A stretch of 64,000 nt of DNA, taken from a virus. The DNA lies in the IMG/VR virus record IMGVR_UViG_3300025379_000003, positions 1 to 64,000 of that record. The stretch is one strand, 5' to 3'. Shown piece by piece: positions 29,803 to 38,844 of this stretch. How positions within the stretch are numbered: the first letter of the stretch is position 1; every line of letters begins with the position of its first letter. Position numbers and translations under genes: made by a program. A model generated the notes under the pieces. It did no database searches, had not been told where the DNA came from, and saw only the letters and a program-made list of their open reading frames with translations.

Positions 29803-30574
29803 TTATTTCGTCCAATGTTGGGGCATAATTTCCTCGGTGTTGTACTGTGATACTGGCCGCGGCATTAGCAAATATTATAGCACTATCTATATCCTTTGTC
29901 ATTAGGTATTGATAAGTCAATGCTGATAAAAAGGTATCACCACATCCGCATACATCCACTATTTCGGCAGGGTATCCATCGTAAACCGCTGTTAGAAAAT
30001 CTTTTTTATACATAGCACCTCGTCCACCTAGAGTAATAATCATATTACTGGCTTCGCTAGTTCGTTTGCTATATTCTAATTCATTAATTTTGATAAAAGC
30101 AGGATTAAATCGTCTTAGGTCTGTTTTTTTGGTGTCAATAAAAATTGGGCCATCAAACGATCTACATACATGTTGCATTTCTGAATATGTTAAAAATCCT
30201 TTATTGTAATCGCTCATTACAATGGCATCATAAGTTTCTAAAGGTAGTGTAGTGCGGCCACTCCAGGGAGTTAGTTCACAGTCATTATCTACTCTTAATA
30301 AATGTTGACCAGATTTTTTATCAATGTAACGTGTCTTTGTAATTGTTTCCGCATTGGTAATAAAATCAACTTTGCAACCTAATGTGGTTAAATTTTTATA
30401 TACATTACTGGCCATACCCGGTGTGGTATAGTGGTCCCGAATATTCATAATGGGAACAGGTGCTTCGGGATTTAGTCTATCGCAAGTACCTATATAGTAC
30501 TCGTCAGTACAACTGTCACCCAATAATAATATCTTGAATGATCTTGCTGGTTGAATAGTCGCCAACTCTGTCAT
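29789..30574 (-). CDS. HldE-type heptose-7-phosphate kinase domain protein
   Basis: 261 residues, PfkB/ribokinase fold. LNPEAPVPI (34-42) is the signature of HldE (RfaE) kinase domains, and GCGDTFLSAL (210-219) carries the catalytic Asp213. Shorter than the roughly 310-residue bacterial domain. It would phosphorylate D-glycero-D-manno-heptose 7-phosphate at C1, the first HldE step. Gene order and overlap with the nucleotidyltransferase and epimerase genes support one pathway. Confidence 0.87.
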   Translation of the reverse strand: MTELATIQPARSFKILLLGDSCTDEYYIGTCDRLNPEAPVPIMNIRDHYTTPGMASNVYKNLTTLGCKVDFITNAETITKTRYIDKKSGQHLLRVDNDCELTPWSGRTTLPLETYDAIVMSDYNKGFLTYSEMQHVCRSFDGPIFIDTKKTDLRRFNPAFIKINELEYSKRTSEASNMIITLGGRGAMYKKDFLTAVYDGYPAEIVDVCGCGDTFLSALTYQYLMTKDIDSAIIFANAAASITVQHRGNYAPTLDEINARH

Positions 30575-30917
30575 AATAAACTACTTCCTTACAATATTGA
30601 TGTGCTGTGGATTGTGTGTCCGTTTTCCAGTCACTACCCTTGACATACACATCTGGTTTATACATTTTCATCAGTTCAATTAATTCTTCTGTACTATCAA
30701 AAAATTCTACAACATCCACAGCTTTAAGATTTGATAACATAGTACGTCTAAAATTTTGATTGTTGATTGGTCTTTTGTGGCCTTTAAGTTCTTTAACACG
30801 TCGATCTGTGTCTATTGCCACAACAAGATAATCACCATAACTACGGGCAGTGTTTAACAACGCCACATGTCCAGGATGCAAAATATCAAATGTTCCGTTA
30901 ACCATTACCGTGGTCAT
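30516..30917 (-). CDS. HldE-type nucleotidyltransferase domain protein
   Basis: 133 residues with GTFDILHPGHVALL (8-21, HxGH motif), RVKELKGHKRPIN and DVYVKGSDW: the second HldE domain as a separate protein. It would transfer AMP from ATP to heptose 1-phosphate to give ADP-heptose. The bacterial bifunctional enzyme is thus split into two genes here, overlapping by 59 bases in different frames. Confidence 0.87.
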   Translation of the reverse strand: MTTVMVNGTFDILHPGHVALLNTARSYGDYLVVAIDTDRRVKELKGHKRPINNQNFRRTMLSNLKAVDVVEFFDSTEELIELMKMYKPDVYVKGSDWKTDTQSTAHQYCKEVVYYDRVGDYSTSKIIQDIIIG

Positions 30918-31681
30918 GGATAATATTTCCGTAACTTGGTTAAGTCGGCACAGGTGTATTTTTGGTACTGTGACTTGATATCATCAGGCATTGGAATATA
31001 TTCAATCCGTGCTTCCATACCTTCAGCAATAGTTTCTGCTATATGCTGAAATGATTGAGGTTTGCCAGTGCCCACATTCCATATACCAGTTTCTTTAACA
31101 TCAAAAAATTTCTTGTGTATGTTGATTACTTCACTCACTGGCACAAAATCACGTTTAAAATTTTCGCTACCTTCAAACAATTTAATCACACCAGTTGTTT
31201 CTGCTTGCTTGGTAAATTTGTGATGCGGGCTCGGTTGATCCTTGTGATCTTCGTGTGGACCGTAGACATTAAAATATCGAAACCCTTGTACAATAATGTT
31301 GTCAAATTTTTGTGATTTGACATGTCTATCAAACAAATATTTGCTCCAAGCATAAGGACTTTGCGGACTTAGTTCGCCATCCTCGCTGAAGTTTGGACCC
31401 ATGCCATATACACTGGCACTGGATGCGTATTGTAAATTTACCTTGTTGATTTGGCAAGCCACAAGCAACATACAACTGAAGTCATGATTTTGTCGCATGA
31501 CCTTTTCCACATTCTTTTCGTTGGTACTACTGATAGCACCAAGATGAATACACCAGTCAAGACCTTCAAATTCTGGAACTTGATCTCCCCATTCATAAAA
31601 ACTTAATTCATGTTCATCTTTGAGCGCATTGACCATATTTTGGCCAATAAATCCCTTATATCCTGTGATTAAAATTTTCAT
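30914..31681 (-). CDS. hldD: ADP-L-glycero-D-manno-heptose-6-epimerase (HldD-like)
   Basis: 255 residues, short-chain NAD(P) epimerase: GYKGFIGQN (7-15), YASSASVYG with the catalytic Ser, YAWSK (Y110, K114), FRYFNVYGPHEDHK and RDFVPVSEV are all HldD signatures. It would convert ADP-D-glycero to ADP-L-glycero-manno-heptose. Somewhat shorter than the 310-residue enterobacterial form. ATGA overlaps with both neighbours. Confidence 0.88.
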   Translation of the reverse strand: MKILITGYKGFIGQNMVNALKDEHELSFYEWGDQVPEFEGLDWCIHLGAISSTNEKNVEKVMRQNHDFSCMLLVACQINKVNLQYASSASVYGMGPNFSEDGELSPQSPYAWSKYLFDRHVKSQKFDNIIVQGFRYFNVYGPHEDHKDQPSPHHKFTKQAETTGVIKLFEGSENFKRDFVPVSEVINIHKKFFDVKETGIWNVGTGKPQSFQHIAETIAEGMEARIEYIPMPDDIKSQYQKYTCADLTKLRKYYP

Positions 31682-32037
31682 TTTTGACTGTCACCTTTAC
31701 CCACACGATAGTTGTCTTCAACAGAGTCCGGAGTACTTACTTCAATGACAGTACCCGCTTCTAGGCATTCAATTTGGTGTGGCATACATGGAGGATTATG
31801 CCACACAGCACCGTCATGTACTTCTTTTTCGTAAACTTCTGCGTTAATAGTATCAATCCAACGGATAATAAACTTGCCTGATTGTATATACCATGTTTCT
31901 TCTTTGTCTTTATGAAAGTGCATGCTAAACTTAGCACCTGTGTTAAAGTTCATAAATTTTCCACAGTACTTGTCATTGGTAGCCCAAATATATTCCGAGC
32001 CCCATCCTTTTGGAACTAATCCTTTTAATTGTGTCAT
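31678..32037 (-). CDS. Cupin-fold protein linked to heptose genes
   Basis: 119 residues from the ATG in the ATGA overlap with the upstream gene; a longer frame exists but lacks that coupling. A single cupin: FNTGAKFSMHFHKDKEETWY (metal ligands H, H, E) and VWHNPPCMPHQIECLEAG (distal H). It resembles the cupin of mannose-6-phosphate isomerase or sugar epimerases. Its position suggests sugar-related work, but the substrate is unknown. Confidence 0.78.
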   Translation of the reverse strand: MTQLKGLVPKGWGSEYIWATNDKYCGKFMNFNTGAKFSMHFHKDKEETWYIQSGKFIIRWIDTINAEVYEKEVHDGAVWHNPPCMPHQIECLEAGTVIEVSTPDSVEDNYRVGKGDSQK

Positions 32038-32729
32038 ATAATACCTGCCTCTTCGCAAATTTCTTTTACCAGCGCAACATCTGCTGGCACTTCTTTAAAT
32101 CTTTTTAACCAATACGGAACATCAAAAGCCGGAGCAATCATATCCAACTGTTCGTCACTCATTGTCTGTATCATTTTTTTACCAGTGTTGGTATTTAAAA
32201 TTACCCACGGGCTAATATTGCCGTTTCTAATATCATGTACTGCTTTGTTTAAACTAACATAATTGAAATAATGTTCAAATTGTGCTTTGTGTTCGTCGGC
32301 CCATTCCATCATATTTTGTATGGTTCGTTGTACTGCGGATTCCACCGGCTCTGTCTTTATTGTGTCATACAGATATTTTTCGTATAAGTCGTCTCTACAC
32401 CAGTGATCCAATTTGATTCCGCTTTTAATCACATAGTCAACAAATTTGTCTGGATATAGTGGATTAGTATTGTTTATAAAAGAACCAAATTTAACAAAAG
32501 CATTATAGTAGGCAGTATCACAAAATTCTTCATAGGTTTTGAGCTTTTTTCCGCCTTGGGCCAACTGCCAGAATCTATTAAATGCCATGTAGCCAGCTTG
32601 TACTCTCTTTTCATTTTTTTGAAGCGCACGGCGTTTTCTTTCGCACATATGAGCCACAAGAGTTTTTTCTTGTACAAATGCCTTGCCACAATGAGCGCAC
32701 TTATTAGACTGATTCACCAACGCTATCAT
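32034..32729 (-). CDS. Conserved phage protein with N-terminal zinc finger
   Basis: 231 residues. CAHCGKAFVQEKTLVAHMCE is a C2H2/C2HC-type zinc finger near residues 11-30, followed by a long helical domain (RVQAGYMAFNRFWQLAQGGK, MMEWADEHKAQFEHYFNY). Similar proteins occur in T4-like aquatic phages; no function is established. Nucleic-acid binding is inferred. Confidence 0.75.
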   Translation of the reverse strand: MIALVNQSNKCAHCGKAFVQEKTLVAHMCERKRRALQKNEKRVQAGYMAFNRFWQLAQGGKKLKTYEEFCDTAYYNAFVKFGSFINNTNPLYPDKFVDYVIKSGIKLDHWCRDDLYEKYLYDTIKTEPVESAVQRTIQNMMEWADEHKAQFEHYFNYVSLNKAVHDIRNGNISPWVILNTNTGKKMIQTMSDEQLDMIAPAFDVPYWLKRFKEVPADVALVKEICEEAGII

Positions 32730-32898
32730 TTAATGTTCCGTTTAATTTTCTTGCCAAATTGCTGGCAAACCAAACAAGGTCATCTAGTTCGACAAAAGTA
32801 CCTTCAACCTTCATTGTTATGTCATGAGTGTGATCATCTGACACGATGTAAACTTCATGATTTTTATTTACTGATACAGTCCATAATTCTTTACTCAT
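32704..32898 (-). CDS. Small protein of unknown function
   Basis: 64 residues from the ATG after GGAAAGA. MSKELWTVSVNKNHEVYIVS, then ITMKVEGTFVELDDLVWFAS: a small beta-alpha domain. Overlaps genes on both sides. The longer frame from 32955 reads through the preceding gene. Confidence 0.75.
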   Translation of the reverse strand: MSKELWTVSVNKNHEVYIVSDDHTHDITMKVEGTFVELDDLVWFASNLARKLNGTLNDSVGESV

Positions 32899-33382
32899 AT
32901 TCTTTCCTTTGTTTCTTATCAAATCCCATGCTGTCAAACAACTCTTCTCGGTCATTTTTATCCATCATGCTGGCTAGCATTTTGATCTCATCAGCTTTCA
33001 TAGCAGGGTATATTTCACCCAATAGTTTTTCAAATTTATCAAACTTATACTTAAGGGATGGTAAGTATCCGTGAAAAGTAGTACCGCCGGTACCTACTGT
33101 TGCGTATAGCTTATACATCAATCCAGGATGCTTATGATTTAGTTCAAAGAAATTTTTATTGACCATTTCATTGGTCATTTCTACATACCATTCCTGTAGG
33201 TCTCTATTTTTACTTGTGGTGTTGCTGACAGATCGAAGTAAGGGATAAGGGCTAAACTCTTTTTGTTCTTCCGGAGTTAGGTTGTTGTAAAATTCATAAT
33301 TTTTAGTGTCAATGGCAGACATTACTCGACCAATTTCCAGTAATTTTTCTTTTTTTGGTTTAGCTGTCTTTTTAGTTGCCAT
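32891..33382 (-). CDS. Conserved T4-like phage protein of unknown function
   Basis: 163 residues with a lysine-rich start (MATKKTAKPKKEKLLEIGRV), then MSAIDTKNYEFYNNLTPEEQ and FSPYPLLRSVSNTTS. I recognise this combination from T4-like phages of aquatic bacteria, in the neighbourhood of replication genes; role unknown. Confidence 0.75.
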   Translation of the reverse strand: MATKKTAKPKKEKLLEIGRVMSAIDTKNYEFYNNLTPEEQKEFSPYPLLRSVSNTTSKNRDLQEWYVEMTNEMVNKNFFELNHKHPGLMYKLYATVGTGGTTFHGYLPSLKYKFDKFEKLLGEIYPAMKADEIKMLASMMDKNDREELFDSMGFDKKQRKEYE

Positions 33383-33593
33383 CTCTTTCCTTTTTATGTG
33401 GAACAAGTCCTTTTTGTTTTACAGCATCTTTATACCATTCAGTCAAAGGTTCTGGATCTGGCGGAAATGTCACGGTAAAATATTTTCCAGGACTACAAGT
33501 ACTAACACCTATATTGCCGGAGGCATCGATATGAATTACTTCATTGTCGCCAACAACAAATACTGAATTATTTTCTGCCATATCGATCATCAT
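33372..33593 (-). CDS. Small protein of unknown function
   Basis: 73 residues: MAENNSVFVVGDNEVIHIDA, then FTVTFPPDPEPLTEWYKDAV. Overlaps the neighbouring genes by 11 and 26 bases. Probable beta-rich domain; no family. Confidence 0.72.
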   Translation of the reverse strand: MMIDMAENNSVFVVGDNEVIHIDASGNIGVSTCSPGKYFTVTFPPDPEPLTEWYKDAVKQKGLVPHKKERDGN

Positions 33594-33876
33594 ATTCTTT
33601 GCTAAGGTAATAAGTTATTTTAACACGTTCCAGGGCTTCTTGTATAGTGGGATTGGATTTCGCCGCACGTCTAATTTCTCCCCATAACTGGTCTTCTCGC
33701 ATCTGATCAATCAATGTACGGCCATCCGATGTCCTGGGATCAAAATTTGGATCATCTTTATTGTAATCCCAGCCAGCTACCTGTCTGGTGCTGGGATCGG
33801 CACCAAATTCTCTGCTGTAGACAACATCACCTACACGTTCATGAATATACGTTGCGCCTGGTTTAAGATTTCCCAT
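33568..33876 (-). CDS. Conserved T4-like phage protein of unknown function
   Basis: 102 residues: MGNLKPGATYIHERVGDVVY, then a helical end with LWGEIRRAAKSNPTIQEALE. This arrangement is frequent in T4-like aquatic phages just downstream of uvsW; unknown function. Confidence 0.78.
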   Translation of the reverse strand: MGNLKPGATYIHERVGDVVYSREFGADPSTRQVAGWDYNKDDPNFDPRTSDGRTLIDQMREDQLWGEIRRAAKSNPTIQEALERVKITYYLSKEYDDRYGRK

Positions 33877-33877
33877 A

Positions 33878-34381
33878 TTACCAACATTTAGTATAATCTA
33901 CAATCTCACTTTGACGACTAACTTCTTTGACAAAATAAGCACAGCGTGGTTTGGGGCCTTTTTCCAATGGCGTACACAGCAGTTGTCCCGGACGCATTTT
34001 AGGAAAGTACCATTTGACGTCTTGATAAACATCAATAATATCAATGTCTAAAAATTCTGGTCTAAAACTACTGCGTGGATTGAAACAAAATGTTTTAAAC
34101 CCTCGATCGTTAAGACTAGTCAATGGCAACACTTCCATTTCTGGACCTTCTGGATCACCTACGATGGTACACCAATCTAATGGCATGGTAAGTTCATGCG
34201 GTCCAATCTTCAACACCACAGCTGGCCCTGTAAAACTTTCTAAAAAGATCAGTGGTACAAACAAGTGATCTGGATTGGAGCTATCGCTGTTATCCATAAC
34301 AGCAAATCGCATGTCTTCATCTATTTCGTCTGGAAGTTCATTCAGATAAAACGTTTCGTTTTCTATTGTTAGTATTTGCAT
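33878..34381 (-). CDS. Conserved T4-like phage protein of unknown function
   Basis: 167 residues. Ends WYFPKMRPGQLLCTPLEKGP, then CAYFVKEVSRQSEIVDYTK, a tail I recognise from conserved proteins between uvsW and other replication genes of T4-like aquatic phages. No function. Confidence 0.78.
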   Translation of the reverse strand: MQILTIENETFYLNELPDEIDEDMRFAVMDNSDSSNPDHLFVPLIFLESFTGPAVVLKIGPHELTMPLDWCTIVGDPEGPEMEVLPLTSLNDRGFKTFCFNPRSSFRPEFLDIDIIDVYQDVKWYFPKMRPGQLLCTPLEKGPKPRCAYFVKEVSRQSEIVDYTKCW

Positions 34382-34383
34382 TA

Positions 34384-35847
34384 TTAATATTTGACCTTTT
34401 GAATTGTGAAAGGATATTTCGCTTCCTTGTAATAGCGTTTGCGTTCAGTGAGGTGTCTCTTGGCATATTTTGACGCCGCCGTGATATCCCAGATCTGTAC
34501 GAAGTCTTTGTCGTCGGCTTTCCGAATACCGCGTCCAATTGATTGTATAACGCGGACAAAGCTCTTACCGGGCTCAATGAGAACCAGATGAAAAATCCGA
34601 GGAATATTAATACCCACAGCGGCCACACCGTAAGTTGCCACAATAATCTTGTTGTCAACAGTCTTAACTTCGTCATATTCTGCCTTTCGATCTTTGGTTT
34701 TTACTTCACCACTAATAAAAACACTTCCAGGCATTTTTTCGACCATGGTCTTTCCAGACTCTATTCGACCAACTAGTACCAGGGTGTTCCCAGTTTCCGC
34801 TATTCCTTGTATTAGATCACAGATATAAGAGATACGATTATCATCAGTGACCAAATATTTTAATTCTTCTGCGTATGCGCCAAACTCTTTCCATTCGGCA
34901 GTTTGTACAATGTTCACATGGCAGTTACTTAATACACCTGCTTCCTGTAATTCATGAGCATGTACATGGTTAACCACCTCACCTAGGCTGGCCTTGATGC
35001 TTTGAAATTCGTGGTCGGCCTTGGGTATAGTACCAGTCAAACCCCAACGTATTGGTGCTTTGGCTAGATTGCGTGTCAATAGATTTTTCAACACTTCTGC
35101 CTTGGCCATGTGTACTTCATCTACCATGACTGTTTGAACATTGTCCAATAATAGCTCTAATTTTGCCGAGGCTACTTCGTCCCAATTTTTGGTATTTTTA
35201 TCTAAAATATTAAGACTTTGCCAAGTACAAATTGTGTGTGTTCGATCTAAATCTTTCTTGTCACCATAATAAACGCCTACGTCTAAACCACAGTTGACAA
35301 AATCTTCTAGTGTTTGTTCTACCAAACTTTTATTAGGCACAATGGTTATTGTTCGACCATATTTTTCACAAATTTTACTCAAAGTTGCGGTGGTAATTGT
35401 TTTACCAAAACCAGTGGCAATTTCCTGAATACATTGTGGATTTTTTAAAAATATGTTTATGACTTCAACTTGGTCTTCTCTAAGTCGTATGGGTTGACCA
35501 GCAAATCTATGTCCTTCGGGCCATGTCAAATCACCCCAAAAATCCGTGGAAATTTCGTCAAATCCTAGGGAGATGGGAGACCTCTGATCTTCTAATTCAA
35601 TATAAAAATTCTTACTCTCAAGGTATTCTAAGACCTGCGGAAGCATACTCATGTAGGTTGTTCCGCCAAGACCAAAGAAGCTCACTGTGCCGTCCCATCG
35701 ACCCAATTTATAGGCTGGTCTGAAGCGAGCAGTGGGGTCTTCATACTTGAATTTTTTAACCAAGGCTTTGCGTGTGTCAAGATCTAAATTTTCAATCTTA
35801 ACATTTACTTCATCCTTGATAATGATTTTACAAGTCGTCAAAGTCAA
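34384..35847 (-). CDS. uvsW: UvsW-like SF2 DNA/RNA helicase
   Basis: 487 residues. Walker A ATGFGKT (144-150), DEVH box (243-246), GLTGT motif III and the motif VI stretch QSIGRGIR place it in SF2 near RecG/UvsW. The N-terminal WDGTVSFF domain is typical of UvsW. In T4 it branch-migrates recombination intermediates and unwinds R-loops at origins, helping the switch to recombination-dependent replication. Overlaps the upstream gene by 20 bases. Confidence 0.93.
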   Translation of the reverse strand: MTLTTCKIIIKDEVNVKIENLDLDTRKALVKKFKYEDPTARFRPAYKLGRWDGTVSFFGLGGTTYMSMLPQVLEYLESKNFYIELEDQRSPISLGFDEISTDFWGDLTWPEGHRFAGQPIRLREDQVEVINIFLKNPQCIQEIATGFGKTITTATLSKICEKYGRTITIVPNKSLVEQTLEDFVNCGLDVGVYYGDKKDLDRTHTICTWQSLNILDKNTKNWDEVASAKLELLLDNVQTVMVDEVHMAKAEVLKNLLTRNLAKAPIRWGLTGTIPKADHEFQSIKASLGEVVNHVHAHELQEAGVLSNCHVNIVQTAEWKEFGAYAEELKYLVTDDNRISYICDLIQGIAETGNTLVLVGRIESGKTMVEKMPGSVFISGEVKTKDRKAEYDEVKTVDNKIIVATYGVAAVGINIPRIFHLVLIEPGKSFVRVIQSIGRGIRKADDKDFVQIWDITAASKYAKRHLTERKRYYKEAKYPFTIQKVKY

Positions 35848-37012
35848 ATCCCTGTGCTTTTATTTTAACATCAAAATATATGGAATTTTGATGATTTTTT
35901 GTGAATTCTTTAAGAGTATAATGCGCCATGGTATATCCCATGTTAATAATACTATTAAATTTAATTCCTGATTTAATAACTGTTTTTGGTAGTTTACCGC
36001 TAACAAACACTATTTTAGTATCGTCATGAATTGGCCCATTTATTGCCTGATTTTTGACAAAATCGTTAAAATTTCGCCCATTTTCTGTCGATAATCTGAA
36101 CAAAACACTCATGTTTTTACTATCCACATTCATACCCTTTAGTAGGGTATGTGCCTGTGTAATTTTAGCCAGTTCATTTCCACCAGGAATGATGAATAAA
36201 CACGGAGATAGATATTTTACGATCTGTTCCAGACAAAAAATGTCGGTATTTTCAGCTTTCAACCGGGTTGGAAAAGCGTAATTATTTTTTAAAAAATCAC
36301 GTAGTACAGGATCAAATTCTTCACTGGAAATATACTGGTCGATATATTCATCCCATAGTGTAACACCATATTTCCTTGCTTGGAAAATTGCTTCAACGAT
36401 ATCGTCGGTATCAATTTCTGGCATATTTTTTGGAGAATTCAGTATTTTTAAGTCTCCGTCATGTATTGCTAACGTAGGAGCATATTTTTCCATTTCGTTA
36501 ACAATTTTATCTGCCTCGTCTACATATTTTTGAAAATCTTCATCAAAATCAAAATTTACATCAGATGCTAGTGACGATAAAAAACTGATATTATTTTCAT
36601 TTAGTGGAAAAATCCAGGCAGTACTGTCTTTATCCCAAGTTGCGGTATTTCCAGCCACACTTTTGAACTTTTTAATTTTATCTATTAATGATTCATCGTA
36701 GGGAAACTTAACTTCAATAGATTTATTCAAAGTTTCATGGTCTATAATTTTAATACTACGAGCTGTTACGGTTTTTCTAATTGTCAATCTGTATTTTGGA
36801 TTTTCAATAAGTGGTTTTACATCGGTATTCATAAAAGCAGATAGCGCACCCGTATGTTTTTGTAAAATCTTCAAAGCAAGAGCGGCTTGCTTTTCAGTAA
36901 ACCCTGTAAGTTGAAAAATTTGGTCAGAAAAGCTAACGGCTACTTTGTGATCCCACAAATTTAACCTTGCTGGACAAGATACTAGAGCTTGAATTAGGTC
37001 TTCTATATACAT
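35828..37012 (-). CDS. HARP-domain protein upstream of uvsW
   Basis: 394 residues from the ATG at 37012 (a GTG at 37027 is possible). Residues around 90-140 contain VKFPYDESLIDKIKKFKSVA, then ATWDKDSTAWIFPLNENN, the HARP repeat found in SMARCAL1-type annealing helicases. The C-terminal half resembles helicase lobe 2 but no Walker A is visible. Likely a UvsW partner acting on forks or annealing; that is inference. Confidence 0.74.
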   Translation of the reverse strand: MYIEDLIQALVSCPARLNLWDHKVAVSFSDQIFQLTGFTEKQAALALKILQKHTGALSAFMNTDVKPLIENPKYRLTIRKTVTARSIKIIDHETLNKSIEVKFPYDESLIDKIKKFKSVAGNTATWDKDSTAWIFPLNENNISFLSSLASDVNFDFDEDFQKYVDEADKIVNEMEKYAPTLAIHDGDLKILNSPKNMPEIDTDDIVEAIFQARKYGVTLWDEYIDQYISSEEFDPVLRDFLKNNYAFPTRLKAENTDIFCLEQIVKYLSPCLFIIPGGNELAKITQAHTLLKGMNVDSKNMSVLFRLSTENGRNFNDFVKNQAINGPIHDDTKIVFVSGKLPKTVIKSGIKFNSIINMGYTMAHYTLKEFTKNHQNSIYFDVKIKAQGFDFDDL

Positions 37013-37027
37013 AATATTATTATACAC

Positions 37028-37483
37028 TCACAGTGAAATATCTTCAAGACCTGCCGCACGTAGTTTGATGATATTACCCAATTGCCATTGTTTAATATCC
37101 AAACCTTTGATGATTCCTAGCCATTGATTTCTCAACATAGCAAATTCGTTGATGACTTTTTCCATGTCAATAACGTCTGCTTCACCTTCTACAAACTTTT
37201 CACAGTCTCTACTACTTAGATCTCGATTATAATGTTCTAGATATTTTCTAAAAGTTTTTGTACGAATTCTACGTAGCTCAATGTTAAGATATTCCAATAT
37301 GGCTTCAATTTCTTGAAGTTGATTAAATCTTTGTTCAACTATTCCAGGCAAAGACGCAGAGGCCTTTTCCACGTTTCCGTAGATTTTGACCTCTGATCTT
37401 GCGCTTTCTAGTTCATTGTAAAAATGGTCTAAGCAGTCTGGAAGGTGTGCTATGTCTTGACTGACTTTAGCATACCAAGTCAT
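37028..37483 (-). CDS. uvsY: UvsY-like recombination mediator
   Basis: 151 residues, helical. The core ASLPGIVEQRFNQLQEIEAI, LRRIRTKTFRKYLEHYNRDL and IIKGLDIKQWQLGNIIKLRA fits UvsY of T4-like aquatic phages. UvsY loads UvsX onto gp32-coated ssDNA. Gene neighbours uvsX and uvsW support the call. Confidence 0.87.
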   Translation of the reverse strand: MTWYAKVSQDIAHLPDCLDHFYNELESARSEVKIYGNVEKASASLPGIVEQRFNQLQEIEAILEYLNIELRRIRTKTFRKYLEHYNRDLSSRDCEKFVEGEADVIDMEKVINEFAMLRNQWLGIIKGLDIKQWQLGNIIKLRAAGLEDISL

Positions 37484-37485
37484 AA

Positions 37486-37737
37486 TTAATATTCCTCGTC
37501 TTCGTATCCGTAGTCGCTGTCGTCTCCTTCGTCTTCGTCTACTTCTTCATCTTCCAAGACAAGTTTGATAGCATCATCGAGATTTGAGTCATACCCCATT
37601 ACAGATTGTAGCACACTGGTTTCAACATCTTTGCCCAGTAAAAAATCTACAAAATGATTTGCCGCTACCTCTTTATTTTTATCAGAAATATATTCCTTAA
37701 AAATATCCCATATTTCAATGATTAAATCTTCTTCCAT
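37486..37737 (-). CDS. Acidic protein between uvsX and uvsY
   Basis: 83 residues ending in a run of Asp and Glu (EVDEDEGDDSDYGYEDEEY). A short helical domain precedes the acidic tail. Similar acidic proteins sit next to uvsX in related phages. It may compete with DNA for gp32 or UvsX; this is speculative. Confidence 0.78.
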   Translation of the reverse strand: MEEDLIIEIWDIFKEYISDKNKEVAANHFVDFLLGKDVETSVLQSVMGYDSNLDDAIKLVLEDEEVDEDEGDDSDYGYEDEEY

Positions 37738-38799
37738 TTATGCTTCCTCAGTTTCATTTGTTGTATCGACAGCAGGAGTTAATGCGGTTTCGTCCCATTC
37801 TTGCATAATGGTCATGAGTTTATCCTCAGTCCATCCTTTACGGAAAAACGCATGGATCTCACCTGTTGCCTTACTTGTATATTGTAACTTGTTACCTGAT
37901 TTTGTCAATATACCTTTTGCTTCAAATAGATCAACTAGTCCACTTGTTGGCGCCATACCTGTTGAATAGGGAATCTTAACTTGTACAGTTTCAAATGGTT
38001 TAGCATAACGAGTTTTCATGATCTTACAAGCTGATCGAATACCTAATACTTCGGACACCTTATTGCCATCCTCATCTTCTTTCAACTTCAACTTCTTCAT
38101 GGCAACCACAATGGAACTTGCGTAAATGAATCCTTGTCCTCCAGAGATTTTATCATCTGGATCAAACATATCTTGACTAGCGTATGTGTGATTTGTAGCA
38201 ACCAACCCAACATTATAACTGCCAAACATGTTTACACAATTACGAACAAGACTGGTCAGTGCTTTGGGCTTACGACCCATATCACCTTTCATTTCGCCTG
38301 CTTCAAATTGATTTACATCAGTTGGAGTAAGCAACATGCCCAATGAATCAACCACAAATAACACCTTAGGACGTTCTTCTTCTGGCATTACCTTGTACTC
38401 TTTCATGAATTCTGAAATAGTTTTTGCTACATCATCAATCATGGCCATGTTGAGTTTAAGTAGTTTTTCTTCAGTGGTATCTACACCTAAATCATGTAAC
38501 CACTTTTCATCAAGAGCGTTTTCGCTATCAACTAAGATAACATAAATGCCTTGTTCTTGTGCGTGACGAATAATATTTCCGCTACAGATATATGATTTAC
38601 CTGCTCCACTTTCACCAGCAAAAACTGTTACTTTACCCAAAGGAATTCCTTTGAAGAAATCCCCTGAGATAAGATAGTTAAGAGCGTAGTTTCCAGTGCT
38701 GATCCAATCAGTCGGATCATTGAAGCCTATACCAAGCCCATCAATAGACTTGGTGATACTTTTTCTAAACTTACTAATGTCAAACGAACGACTTGCCAT
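37738..38799 (-). CDS. uvsX: UvsX RecA-like recombinase
   Basis: 353 residues. Walker A GESGAGKS (62-69), VLFVVDSLGML Walker B, VATNHTYASQDMFDPD and ISGGQGFIYASSIVVAMKK are in UvsX/RecA order. It catalyses strand exchange with gp32 and UvsY. Immediately downstream of gp32 and upstream of the acidic protein. Confidence 0.95.
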   Translation of the reverse strand: MASRSFDISKFRKSITKSIDGLGIGFNDPTDWISTGNYALNYLISGDFFKGIPLGKVTVFAGESGAGKSYICSGNIIRHAQEQGIYVILVDSENALDEKWLHDLGVDTTEEKLLKLNMAMIDDVAKTISEFMKEYKVMPEEERPKVLFVVDSLGMLLTPTDVNQFEAGEMKGDMGRKPKALTSLVRNCVNMFGSYNVGLVATNHTYASQDMFDPDDKISGGQGFIYASSIVVAMKKLKLKEDEDGNKVSEVLGIRSACKIMKTRYAKPFETVQVKIPYSTGMAPTSGLVDLFEAKGILTKSGNKLQYTSKATGEIHAFFRKGWTEDKLMTIMQEWDETALTPAVDTTNETEEA

Positions 38800-38844
38800 T
38801 TTTTTCTTTCCTTAATTTTTTTAGTTAAACGGTCTATCTCCTAA

